DNA of 12,081 nt, taken from assembly GCA_002862965.1 (NCBI GenBank), contig PKCW01000011.1:1-12081 (forward strand), written 5' to 3'. The DNA is from Pseudomonadota bacterium. GTDB lineage: Bacteria > Pseudomonadota > Gammaproteobacteria > UBA5335. Under the pieces are notes generated by a model, which was not told the origin of the DNA, did no database searches, and worked only from the letters and a program-made list of their open reading frames with translations. This document shows, piece by piece, positions 1 through 6,943 of this stretch. Numbering within the stretch: position 1 is the first letter of the stretch; the number at the start of each line of letters is the position of its first letter. The position numbers were made by a program, and so were the translations under genes.

Positions 1-835
1 ACGTGGCGGACAGGTCCGCGAGCTTGGCCAATTGCTGTTCCAGGGCCTGGGCGCGCGCCTGCTCGCGGGCGGCCTCTCGCCGAGCTTCGGCGGCCGCGGC
101 GTTGGCCTCCTCCAGTGCCTGACGCCAGGTTTTCTGCGCGCCGGCATGCTCGCGCTCCGCGGCTTCGCGTTCGCGTCGAATCGCCTTGGTTTCCTCGCGC
201 GTCCGATCGACTTCGGCATGGGCGCGGTCTTCGGTGCTGCGCACATGCTGTTGCAGCGCTTCGCGCTCCTGCGCGGCGAGTTGGCGCTGTTCGGCGAGAG
301 CCGTCTGTGCCGCCGCCAGCGCGCCTTCCAACTGGCCGCAACGCCCGGTCAGCGCCTCGCGGTGGCTCGTCATTTCCGCCAGTTGGGCGGCCTGCTGGTC
401 GACCAGACGCTGCAGATCGCCGAGACGGGCCTCGGCCGTCCGCGAGGCCGTTTCGGCCGCGGACCGGGCGGCGTGGACGGTTTCCAGCGTCCGTTGCCAC
501 TCGGCGCGCTCCTCGGCCAAACGGGCCTGTTCCTGGGCCAACTCCGCCGTGGCCTGGGCGACGGCGGCCTGCGCCAGTTCGGAGCCGTGTTCGGTCGCGC
601 TCATCCACACGGCCTTGAACGCTTCGGCGACCGCCGGCGGCAACTCCGGCAAGCGGGTTTCTCCGGCCAGGCGTTTGGCCAGCCCGTCCCACCACTGTTC
701 GAGCAGCTGGCCAACCCGCGCCGGGCTGCCGCGGCCCAGCTCGGCGCGCACGCGCTCGGTGGTGGGGCGCTCGCCGCGCGCCAGCACGCGGTCGGCGGCC
801 GCAAAAACGTCCATTTCCGGGACTCCGACAGCCAT
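1..835 (-). CDS. KfrA-type DNA-binding coiled-coil protein, TnpT-like (partial, C-terminus cut by window edge)
   Basis: The minus-strand frame is open from an ATG at 835-833 to the window edge, giving 278 visible residues without a stop. An AGAAGGAG ribosome-binding site lies just upstream and supports this start. Residues about 8-60 resemble the KfrA N-terminal DNA-binding domain (start MAVGVPEMDVFAAADRVLA, then PTTERVRAELGRGSPARV). From about residue 85 the protein is almost entirely a long Ala/Glu/Gln/Arg-rich coiled coil. KfrA-type proteins bind operators near their own promoter and oligomerise through the coil. Here the gene is divergent from a tyrosine recombinase, 52 bases apart. That arrangement is typical of TnpT, the accessory DNA-binding partner of TnpS in Tn4651-like Tn3-family transposons. 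A plasmid-type KfrA autorepressor is the alternative. The family call is firm; the TnpT role rests mainly on context. Confidence 0.8.
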   Translation of the reverse strand, partial: MAVGVPEMDVFAAADRVLARGERPTTERVRAELGRGSPARVGQLLEQWWDGLAKRLAGETRLPELPPAVAEAFKAVWMSATEHGSELAQAAVAQATAELAQEQARLAEERAEWQRTLETVHAARSAAETASRTAEARLGDLQRLVDQQAAQLAEMTSHREALTGRCGQLEGALAAAQTALAEQRQLAAQEREALQQHVRSTEDRAHAEVDRTREETKAIRREREAAEREHAGAQKTWRQALEEANAAAAEARREAAREQARAQALEQQLAKLADLSAT

Positions 836-851
836 GCCCTACTCCTTCTGT

Positions 852-889
852 AATTAGGTACGATAAGAAAACAGTTATCCGATCTAAAT
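852..889. promoter_or_regulatory. Candidate recombination core (rst-like) and/or operator between tnpT-like and tnpS-like genes
   Basis: An imperfect inverted repeat of two 15-bp arms (852-866 and 875-889) flanks an 8-bp centre, GAAAACAG. The inner five bases are perfect (GATAA/TTATC) and 11 of 15 arm positions match. The site is AT-rich inside very GC-rich DNA and fills most of the gap between the divergent genes. Two arms around a 6-8 bp centre is the general form of a tyrosine-recombinase core, and in Tn4651-type elements the resolution site lies between tnpS and tnpT. It may equally be an operator for the KfrA-like protein, or both. Its right arm overlaps the first ATG of the recombinase. 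The function is inferred from architecture alone. Confidence 0.5.
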
Positions 890-2036
890 GACCAAAATGG
901 ACAAATTTACTACGGTCAACGTATCAAAAAAGACGCAGCCTGTCTTGTTGGCGGATGCCCTGCCCGCGTTGGATCCGGCGGTGCTCGACGCCGCCAGCAT
1001 CCGCGCGGCCGAGGAATTCGTCGCCGACGGCACGCCGGCGAATACCGCGCGCAGCTATGCCAGCGCCCTGCGTTACTGGGCGGCGTGGTATGCGCTGCGC
1101 TACGGCCAGCCATTCGGCGACGGGCCGTTGCCGGCCGCCGTCGCCATGCAGTTCGTGCTGGACCACCTGCAGCGTCAGACCAAGGCCGGCTTGGCCCACG
1201 AATTGCCGCCGGCGCTGGACGCGCGCCTGGTCGAACTCGGGGCCAAGGCCCAGCCCGGACCGCTGGCGTATGCGACCGTCGGTCACCGCCTGGCGGTGCT
1301 GGCCAAATGGCACCGGCTGCACGGCTGGGACAGCCCGACCGATGACCACCGGCTCAAGACCCTGCTGGCGAAGGCGCGCAAGGCTCAGGCCAGGCGCGGC
1401 GTGGCCGTGCGCAAGAAGACCGCGGCGGTCGCCGAGCCGCTGCAGGCCATGCTGGCGACCTGCACCGACGGCGTGCGTGGGGTTCGTGATCGTGCCCTGC
1501 TCCTCTTCGCGTGGAGCGGAGGGGGCCGGCGCCGATCGGAAGTTGTGGCCATCGAGGTGACTGATCTGCGACCGCTGGATGCCACCACATGGCTGTACGC
1601 CCTAGGCCGTACCAAGACCGATACCAGTGGGGTGCGCCGCGAGAAGCCGCTCAAGGGCGAGGCGGTGTTGGCGCTGCAGGCTTGGCTGGACGCGGCGCAG
1701 TTGACCGAGGGCCCCCTCTTCCGCCGCCTCCACCGCGGTGGCCGCGTCGGCGCCACGGCGCTGACCGGCGACCAGGTCGCCCGCATCGTCCAGCGTCGGG
1801 CCCGGCTCGCCGGCCTGCCCGGCGACTGGGCCGCGCACAGCCTGCGCTCGGGCTTCGTGACCGAGGCCGGGCGCCAGGGCGTGCCGCTGGGCGAGATAAT
1901 GGCCCTGACCGAACACAAGGGCGTGGCCACGGTGATGGGGTATTTCCAGGCCGGGACCCTCTTGAACAGCCGCGGCGCTGACTTGCTCGGTGACCGCCCG
2001 AACTCCGCTGGGCGGGCCCTCAAGACACCAACGTAA
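888..2036 (+). CDS. Tyrosine recombinase, TnpS-like (Tn3-family cointegrate resolution)
   Basis: A 382-residue tyrosine recombinase with a complete catalytic set: Arg215 in the box I motif GGRRRSEV, a likely Lys243 in RTKTD, His317-x-x-Arg320 in AHSLR, His343 in TEHKG and the nucleophile Tyr352, nine residues after His343 as in XerD. Residues about 35-165 form the helical core-binding domain. Such enzymes cut and rejoin DNA through a phosphotyrosine intermediate. The KfrA-like divergent partner points to TnpS, which resolves the cointegrates made by replicative transposition, rather than to a phage or ICE integrase; no att site or excisionase gene is visible. Neither ATG 888 nor the in-frame ATG 897 has a clear Shine-Dalgarno sequence. 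ATG 888 overlaps the candidate core site, so 897 is a real alternative. Confidence 0.87.
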   Translation: MTKMDKFTTVNVSKKTQPVLLADALPALDPAVLDAASIRAAEEFVADGTPANTARSYASALRYWAAWYALRYGQPFGDGPLPAAVAMQFVLDHLQRQTKAGLAHELPPALDARLVELGAKAQPGPLAYATVGHRLAVLAKWHRLHGWDSPTDDHRLKTLLAKARKAQARRGVAVRKKTAAVAEPLQAMLATCTDGVRGVRDRALLLFAWSGGGRRRSEVVAIEVTDLRPLDATTWLYALGRTKTDTSGVRREKPLKGEAVLALQAWLDAAQLTEGPLFRRLHRGGRVGATALTGDQVARIVQRRARLAGLPGDWAAHSLRSGFVTEAGRQGVPLGEIMALTEHKGVATVMGYFQAGTLLNSRGADLLGDRPNSAGRALKTPT

Positions 2037-2078
2037 CGATCAGCGCCCCGCAGCGCCCTTGAAAACCGTGACGCCCAT

Positions 2079-2100
2079 CCCAACATGCTGTGGTGTTGGG
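2079..2100. repeat. Stem-loop after the recombinase gene
   Basis: A perfect 7-bp stem, CCCAACA/TGTTGGG, encloses an 8-base loop, 42 bases after the recombinase stop. No T-run follows on either strand, so it is not a convincing intrinsic terminator. It could still end or stabilise the recombinase transcript, or be a protein-binding dyad. Confidence 0.35.
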
Positions 2101-2131
2101 CCGATTCGCACCCTAATGCTGGGGTTGATTG

Positions 2132-2150
2132 TGTCGCAGCATATGCGACA
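2132..2150. promoter_or_regulatory. Inverted repeat, candidate operator for the CBASS operon
   Basis: A perfect 7-bp inverted repeat, TGTCGCA-GCATA-TGCGACA, lies 43 bases before the cap5 start codon. A weak -35-like TTGATT sits at 2125-2130, directly upstream, so a repressor bound here would cover the likely promoter spacer. No well-placed -10 box is obvious. No CapW- or CapH-type regulator gene is present in the operon, so any binding protein would be encoded elsewhere or be the KfrA-like protein. The dyad is seen directly; its role is inferred. Confidence 0.4.
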
Positions 2151-2167
2151 AGGGGCGTGCAGGCTCA

Positions 2168-2181
2168 GGAGTAACCACTCC
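2168..2181 (+). repeat. Short hairpin beside the cap5 ribosome-binding site
   Basis: A perfect 5-bp stem, GGAGT/ACTCC, with the tetraloop AACC ends directly against the AAGAGGGG ribosome-binding site (2182-2189) of cap5. It could affect translation of the nuclease effector, but such a short stem can occur by chance. Confidence 0.25.
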
Positions 2182-2192
2182 AAGAGGGGCCT

Positions 2193-3386
2193 ATGGGCGC
2201 GGATTCCAAGGCAGTACCAGCGGCGAAGTCGCCGCGGGCATCACGCAAGCGGGGACCGGAGCCCTCGCCGGCGACGCAGCGCGCAGTCTGGGCCCGGAGC
2301 GGCGGCATTTGCGCCCGCCCCGGATGTGGCGCGGTCCTGTACGAAGATCCCGTGTTTTTCAAACCCCGTCCTTTCGGCGAGTTGGCGCACAACGTAGCCG
2401 CCAGTCCAGACGGCCCACGGGGAGATACGAAGCGATCGCCGCAACTGTCCGATGATCCGGACAACCTGATCCTGTTCTGCCCCAGCTGCCACACGCTCAT
2501 CGACAAGCCGGGATGGCAACAAGACTATCCGGAAGCGCTGCTCGCGCAGTGGAAGCAACAACACGAAAGCGCCATACGGGTGGCCGGCCAGCACAGCCAC
2601 GGCCGTGCCACGATCGGTCTTCACTACCTCGGCGTCATTGGCCAACAGATCGCTGCCGGAAGTCCGAGCACGATTCCGCATGCGGCGATTCAACGCGGCC
2701 TCGTTCTCACGCAGAAGCCTTTTGAGCTGCGCATCGATGCGAGCGCATATGCGCCGCAAAGCCCTGAGTACTGGCGTCACGTAGTGACCGAGGTGCGCAG
2801 GCAGGTCGGCTTGTTGCAGATGCAATCCCTGGGGCAGCCTGCTATCGGTTTGTTCGGCTTGGCCGACATGCCGGCGCTGATGGCGCTCGGTTTCGCGCTC
2901 GGTCACGCTGCCGAGCTCTATCCCTTCCAGTGGGATCGTTACGGCCACAGTTGGCTGTTTCCGGCCAACGATGCACCGGCCTGCACATTCCACGTCGAAT
3001 GGCCCGACACCTTGGATGCACCGGTGGCCTTGGTGTTTTCGCTATCCGGCACGATCGATCACGAGCGCGTGCGCGCCGCGTTTACGGATACGTCACCGGC
3101 GATCATCCACATGTCCGTCGATCTGCCCAGGCTGGACCTGGTGCAGTGTGTGGCAACGATCGATGCATTTCGCCAGGAAGTCGCCGCGCTGATCGCACGA
3201 CTGGAGACGATCTTGCCGAAGACTGTGCCGATCCATGTTTTTCCGGCCATGCCCGCTTCATTGGCGGTGGCGTTCGGCATGGCGGTCAAACCGAAGGTCA
3301 GCTTTCCCGTCCAGGTTTATGACGCGGAAGGCCCCAATGGGCGGTTTCATCCCGCGCTGTCCCTCCCCCTCCCCGCTTCTTCGTAG
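2193..3386 (+). CDS. cap5: CBASS effector: HNH endonuclease-SAVED protein (Cap5)
   Basis: A 397-residue nuclease effector. Residues about 28-125 form an HNH domain: zinc ligands Cys40/Cys45 and Cys96/Cys99, His66 in ELAHNVAA, Asn91 in DNLILFC and His100 in CPSCH. The order C-x4-C, H, N, C-x2-C-H is typical of this class. Residues about 140-395 match a SAVED domain, which binds cyclic oligonucleotides, with WDRYGHSWLFPA near 247 and a conserved end of the type HVFPAMPASLAVAFGMAV near 348. In characterised Cap5 proteins, ligand binding drives oligomerisation and non-specific double-stranded DNA degradation, killing or arresting the infected cell. It opens the operon; an AAGAGGGG ribosome-binding site supports ATG 2193. 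The cdn start is only nine bases past its stop. Characterised Cap5 enzymes respond to 3',2'-cGAMP, but the ligand here cannot be read from sequence. Confidence 0.9.
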   Translation: MGADSKAVPAAKSPRASRKRGPEPSPATQRAVWARSGGICARPGCGAVLYEDPVFFKPRPFGELAHNVAASPDGPRGDTKRSPQLSDDPDNLILFCPSCHTLIDKPGWQQDYPEALLAQWKQQHESAIRVAGQHSHGRATIGLHYLGVIGQQIAAGSPSTIPHAAIQRGLVLTQKPFELRIDASAYAPQSPEYWRHVVTEVRRQVGLLQMQSLGQPAIGLFGLADMPALMALGFALGHAAELYPFQWDRYGHSWLFPANDAPACTFHVEWPDTLDAPVALVFSLSGTIDHERVRAAFTDTSPAIIHMSVDLPRLDLVQCVATIDAFRQEVAALIARLETILPKTVPIHVFPAMPASLAVAFGMAVKPKVSFPVQVYDAEGPNGRFHPALSLPLPASS

Positions 3387-3395
3387 GAGATACGC

Positions 3396-4673
3396 ATGTA
3401 CGACGGTTTGACCACTTCAACCTTCCCCTCGCGTCGCACTTCTGCGCAGGAAGACGCCTGGGAACAACTGCTCCTGGAGATCGTGGAGGCCGTCTCGGTT
3501 CCCGCATCGGAATACCAGCGAATCGAGAGTCATTACAACGCCATCAGCGAGATCCTCGTCGAACCAGTTGACCCGGCGCTGGCCGATGGACATGTGTTTC
3601 CGCAGGGCTCATTCCTCACGCGTACGGTCGTCCGAGCCCTGGGCAACGGCGAAATCGATGTCGATGCGATCTTGTTGCTCCGCGAGACCTCGCTATCGCC
3701 GCGGAATTTGCTCGAGAGCTTGCATGCGGAGCTGGAGGCCCGGGCGCGCACCCAAGGCAGCATCGAACGTCGCAACCGGTGCGTCACGGTGCACTACGCC
3801 GACGAGTCCTTGCCGGCGCACCTCGACGTCACGCCCGCCATTCCAAGCGACGGCAACAGCGATGATGAGGGCTGGGGACCGTTGGAGGTTCCCGACTACA
3901 AGCAGGCGGAATGGCATCCCACCAACCCGCGGGATTTTGCAGACTGGTTCAACGACATCAGCCAGACGTCGATCATGATCGCCCAAGGCCCGGTTGCCTT
4001 TACCGAAGCACGAAAGCGCGCAGAGACTGAGCAACTGCCCAGCCACGAAGCCATCAATGCGTTCGATCCGTTGCGTGCCACGGTCAAACTGATGAAGCGG
4101 CATCGTGATGCCTTCCGGGAGCGGCTTGGCGCGGACGTTCCCGTGCCGATTTCGGTCGTGATCACGACGCTGGCGGCCAAGGCGTATAAGGAAGTCGCCA
4201 CGCTCTCGCAGCAGCAGCCTCTGACGGCACTGCAGGCGATTCGCGAGATCATCGCGCGCATGCCGAACCAGTTCGATCAGGATGGACGCACCGGGCTGCC
4301 GTGGAAGCTGTGCAACCCGCGCCGGCCCGCCGAAAACTTTGCCGAGAAATGGAATCGCGATCCGGCGTATGCCGCCATGTTTGCGCGCTGGCATGGGGAA
4401 CTCGCCAATGCCGTGGGCCTTGGGTTTGTGGAGTTCAGCGAGGAGCGCGACTTCGAGCAAGCCGTTCTGACGGCTTTTGGCCCCGAGGCACGCAAGCGGA
4501 CCCGCAGCTTCCTGCTCGAACAAGCCGGCGCGGGTCAGGCCTTGCCTGGTCTGGCTGGCCCTACGGCCGATCGTTTGCGCAAGGCGGGCGCGGTGGACAC
4601 GGTGTTCCGTGGGTTGGCGGTCGCAGAACCCAGCGAAGCTGCGCAGCCGAAGTCGCTGGGCCGCCTTGGCTGA
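3396..4673 (+). CDS. CBASS cyclic-oligonucleotide synthase (CD-NTase)
   Basis: A 425-residue cGAS/DncV-like nucleotidyltransferase. The polymerase-beta fold signature is present: Gly71-Ser72 in PQGSFLTRT, then catalytic Asp88 and Asp90 in EIDVD, with the third acid Asp144 in HLDVTPA. Residues about 170-240, including HPTNPRDFADWF and LRATVKLMKRHRD, match the helical half of SMODS-type enzymes. It makes a cyclic di- or trinucleotide from NTPs on phage infection. Pairing with a Cap5 effector suggests a CdnG-like enzyme making a cGAMP isomer, but this is inference. A TAGGAGA ribosome-binding site overlapping the cap5 stop supports ATG 3396. The C-terminus reads PKSLGRLG: a flexible tail ending in glycine, as expected of a Cap2 conjugation substrate. 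The final codons overlap the likely cap2 start. Confidence 0.92.
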   Translation: MYDGLTTSTFPSRRTSAQEDAWEQLLLEIVEAVSVPASEYQRIESHYNAISEILVEPVDPALADGHVFPQGSFLTRTVVRALGNGEIDVDAILLLRETSLSPRNLLESLHAELEARARTQGSIERRNRCVTVHYADESLPAHLDVTPAIPSDGNSDDEGWGPLEVPDYKQAEWHPTNPRDFADWFNDISQTSIMIAQGPVAFTEARKRAETEQLPSHEAINAFDPLRATVKLMKRHRDAFRERLGADVPVPISVVITTLAAKAYKEVATLSQQQPLTALQAIREIIARMPNQFDQDGRTGLPWKLCNPRRPAENFAEKWNRDPAYAAMFARWHGELANAVGLGFVEFSEERDFEQAVLTAFGPEARKRTRSFLLEQAGAGQALPGLAGPTADRLRKAGAVDTVFRGLAVAEPSEAAQPKSLGRLG

Positions 4674-6429
4674 GGGGGCAGCCATCGCTACGCGTCCTCC
4701 GTACGAGCTGGCGGAGGCGCACCTGCGGCAGCACTTCGGGCATACCGGGGTGCTCAGCCCCCTGCCCTGCACCACCATTGACAAGAGTGTGCCAGGCGCC
4801 CGCCATGGCTGGTCGTTGCCGTTACCGATCGACTATCTCGGCCAGTCGCGCGAACTGCGGCTCATCCTGCCCGCGCACTTCCCCGCCGAACCGATCCGGG
4901 CGTTCATCCATCCCGCCGCATTCTTGCAATGGCCGCATGCCGAGGCCGACGGGCATTTGTGTCTGTGGCCGGATGGGCTTTCGCCTGTGGCATACGATCC
5001 TGAAGCCCAGGTAGATCGCTGTCTCGAACGGATTCGGGAGATCCTTGGCCTGACTGCCCATGACTGCGATCCTGCGTTGCGGGAAGCAGAATTTGCACGT
5101 GAATGGTTGAGCTACTGGGAGCAGACGGTAGCCGGGTCGTATCGCGCCGCGTCCCGGGCGTTGTTCGTGACACCGCCACTTGGGGAGGCGACACCATTGG
5201 CGACGTGCATGGTGCCGAGCCGCGACAACCAACCGGCCAAGTTGCTCATCGGCGCCGATACCGCCGCGCTTCACGCATGGGGCAGCGCGCTCGGCGACCC
5301 AAAGGCTACAGTCGCCGAAGGATCGGCGCTTTTCGTTGCGCTCGCACATCCTCCGATCGGCGCACCCAAAGACCTGGAACACGTGCGCCAGTTGCTGCAA
5401 GAGTCGCCGCCTGCCCTGGAGCATCTCGAACAATACCTACAGCGCCCTGAGCCCGCCCCCTTCTGCCTGGTGCTGAGCGTGCGCGACGTCAGTCCGCAAA
5501 TGGTCGCCGCGCTAGAACTTGCGCCCAATCCTCCAGCCGGAGTTCGCACGCCACACCCGCGCGACCAGAAGCGGCGACAACGTGAATGGCAGCGGGTGGC
5601 AGCACATGCCTGGCGCGTGCGTGTACAGCCCATCGAACGTGCAGATCCTATTTGGATACACGGCCGCGGTTTCGATACGGACGCGATTGCGTTGCGTAGC
5701 AAACGCGTGACCCTGATCGGATGCGGATCGCTGGGAGGATTGGTCGCACAGGCGCTCGCCCATGCGGGCATCGGCCGGATTACGTTGGTCGATCCCGAGA
5801 TACTCGAAGCGGCCAATTTGGGGCGGCACGTCCTCGACTCGAGGGACTTGGGGCGGGCAAAGGCTACGGCCTTGGCCAGCCGCTTGCGTGCGCAGGTGCC
5901 ACACCTCGATGTGCATCCGATTTCACATCGGGTTCAAGATCCGGCAACGGAGTCGGCGCTGAAAAACACCGATTTGGTGATTTGTACGGCCGCAGACTGG
6001 CCGGCAGAACATCATTTGATGGATGCGATGGGAGATTCTGGCGTTCCACTGCTCTTGAGTTGGGCGGAACCGCATGCCCTGGCCGGCCATTCCGTGGCCG
6101 ATACGACGGGAGGACGACGACTCGTACCTCTCTTCGATCATGACGGATTGGCCATCCGGCGGAAGACCGATTGGCCTGAAACGGAATGGGCGCTGCCTGG
6201 CTGCTCGGCGAGTCACCAGCCTGGCACCTTCAGCCGGCTGCAGCGTGTCGCCAGTCTTGTCGTGGAGCACGTGACCGATGTGTTGCTGCACACCGCTTCG
6301 CCCGACGAGCATCGCATCTGGCTGGGCGACTCTCAGACGTTGACGCGCCTCGGGGGCCACTGGATTGACTCACCGTCCACACATTCGCGCGAAAGCGTCA
6401 TCGCGGCACCCCTTCCCGATGCTCCCTGA
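4666..6429 (+). CDS. cap2: CBASS E1-E2 fusion conjugating enzyme (Cap2)
   Basis: A 587-residue protein if started at TTG 4666. Residues about 10-150 are an E2-like domain with likely catalytic Cys99 in DGHLCLWPDG. Residues about 165-300 form a linker region. Residues about 340-545 are a ThiF/MoeB-type E1 adenylation domain: nucleotide loop GCGSLG (352-357), Asp376 in LVDPE, Arg387 in NLGRH and E1 catalytic Cys513 in LPGCSASHQPG. Known Cap2 enzymes adenylate the CD-NTase C-terminal glycine and pass it through Cys thioesters to a target, priming the synthase. The start is uncertain: no ATG fits the upstream coding region. TTG 4666 gives an 8-base overlap with the cdn stop; GTG 4609 and GTG 4750 are alternatives, and none has a strong ribosome-binding site. 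The frame stays open back to about 4477, inside cdn. Confidence 0.88.
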   Translation: MAEGAAIATRPPYELAEAHLRQHFGHTGVLSPLPCTTIDKSVPGARHGWSLPLPIDYLGQSRELRLILPAHFPAEPIRAFIHPAAFLQWPHAEADGHLCLWPDGLSPVAYDPEAQVDRCLERIREILGLTAHDCDPALREAEFAREWLSYWEQTVAGSYRAASRALFVTPPLGEATPLATCMVPSRDNQPAKLLIGADTAALHAWGSALGDPKATVAEGSALFVALAHPPIGAPKDLEHVRQLLQESPPALEHLEQYLQRPEPAPFCLVLSVRDVSPQMVAALELAPNPPAGVRTPHPRDQKRRQREWQRVAAHAWRVRVQPIERADPIWIHGRGFDTDAIALRSKRVTLIGCGSLGGLVAQALAHAGIGRITLVDPEILEAANLGRHVLDSRDLGRAKATALASRLRAQVPHLDVHPISHRVQDPATESALKNTDLVICTAADWPAEHHLMDAMGDSGVPLLLSWAEPHALAGHSVADTTGGRRLVPLFDHDGLAIRRKTDWPETEWALPGCSASHQPGTFSRLQRVASLVVEHVTDVLLHTASPDEHRIWLGDSQTLTRLGGHWIDSPSTHSRESVIAAPLPDAP

Positions 6430-6943
6430 GAACTCGCGCTACCTGGACCCGGAGAGCGGTCTTGTGGTGTCCATTGCGCCATCGGTGCTGCGGCTATTTG
6501 AAGGCTCGCGCCAACGACTATGGCAAGGAGAGCGCGGCGGTGTTCTTTTCGCAGAATCCGTCGGGATAGGTGGAGGCCTGGAAATTCTCGATGCAACGGC
6601 TCCCCACGCACATGACCGTGCAGGCTGGAACTGGCTAACGCTGGACCACCAGCGTTGCCTGGATGAAATTTCGGATCGGTTCGCGCGCGGTCTGCATTTT
6701 GTCGGCTACTGGCACACTCATCCGGAACGCATGCCTAGGCCCTCTGCCCGCGATATCACCGCCCTGCAGCGCAATTTGCTCGGAGGCGGCATTCCACTGC
6801 AGAAGCTGATTGCGGTTATCGTTGGGACTGATCGAACCGCGGCAGGCTTGTGCGTGGCCACTGTCTCTCGAAGCAACTCTATTCCATCCCTGTTTGTTCC
6901 CCTAGCCTGTGCCGGAGGGAGTCTTGAATTTGCCCAAGATTGA
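6419..6943 (+). CDS. cap3: CBASS JAB/JAMM isopeptidase (Cap3)
   Basis: A 174-residue MPN/JAB-domain metalloprotease. It has Glu38 in QGERGGVLF and the zinc motif His99-x-His101-x7-Ser109-x2-Asp112 in WHTHPERMPRPSARD, the full JAMM set. Cap3 proteins cleave CD-NTase-target conjugates made by Cap2 and so reset or restrain the system. ATG 6419 is chosen because it is the first ATG of the frame and overlaps the cap2 stop by 11 bases, a normal coupled junction. The frame extends upstream to a TTG at 6365, but that adds a basic stretch not expected of the family. No strong ribosome-binding site is seen, consistent with translational coupling. Confidence 0.88.
   Translation: MLPENSRYLDPESGLVVSIAPSVLRLFEGSRQRLWQGERGGVLFAESVGIGGGLEILDATAPHAHDRAGWNWLTLDHQRCLDEISDRFARGLHFVGYWHTHPERMPRPSARDITALQRNLLGGGIPLQKLIAVIVGTDRTAAGLCVATVSRSNSIPSLFVPLACAGGSLEFAQD
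6914..6921 (+). promoter_or_regulatory. Ribosome-binding site that decides the start of the fifth operon gene
   Basis: GGAGGGAG lies inside the cap3 3' end, eight bases before TTG 6930. This spacing is ideal for TTG 6930 and too tight for TTG 6924, and the site lies downstream of GTG 6909. It indicates a non-ATG start overlapping cap3. Confidence 0.55.

Noticed and set aside
32..857. Long plus-strand open frames opposite the KfrA-like gene
   Set aside because: They are high-GC shadows; the minus-strand frame has a ribosome-binding site, a recognisable N-terminal domain and a coherent coiled coil.
1385..2086. 233-codon minus-strand open frame under the recombinase
   Set aside because: Antisense to a gene with all catalytic residues, rich in Arg/Ser/Pro, typical of a GC-driven shadow frame.
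2121..2158. GGGG-starting 38-base stretch considered as a Tn3-family terminal repeat
   Set aside because: It does not end in the usual TAAG, and no inverted copy was found elsewhere in the window.
3693..4784. 363-codon minus-strand open frame under the CD-NTase and cap2 start
   Set aside because: No recognisable domain and it crosses two well-supported genes on the other strand.
6365..6418. Longer Cap3 start at TTG 6365
   Set aside because: It adds an 18-residue basic stretch overlapping cap2 further, without a ribosome-binding site; ATG 6419 gives a usual-length JAB protein.
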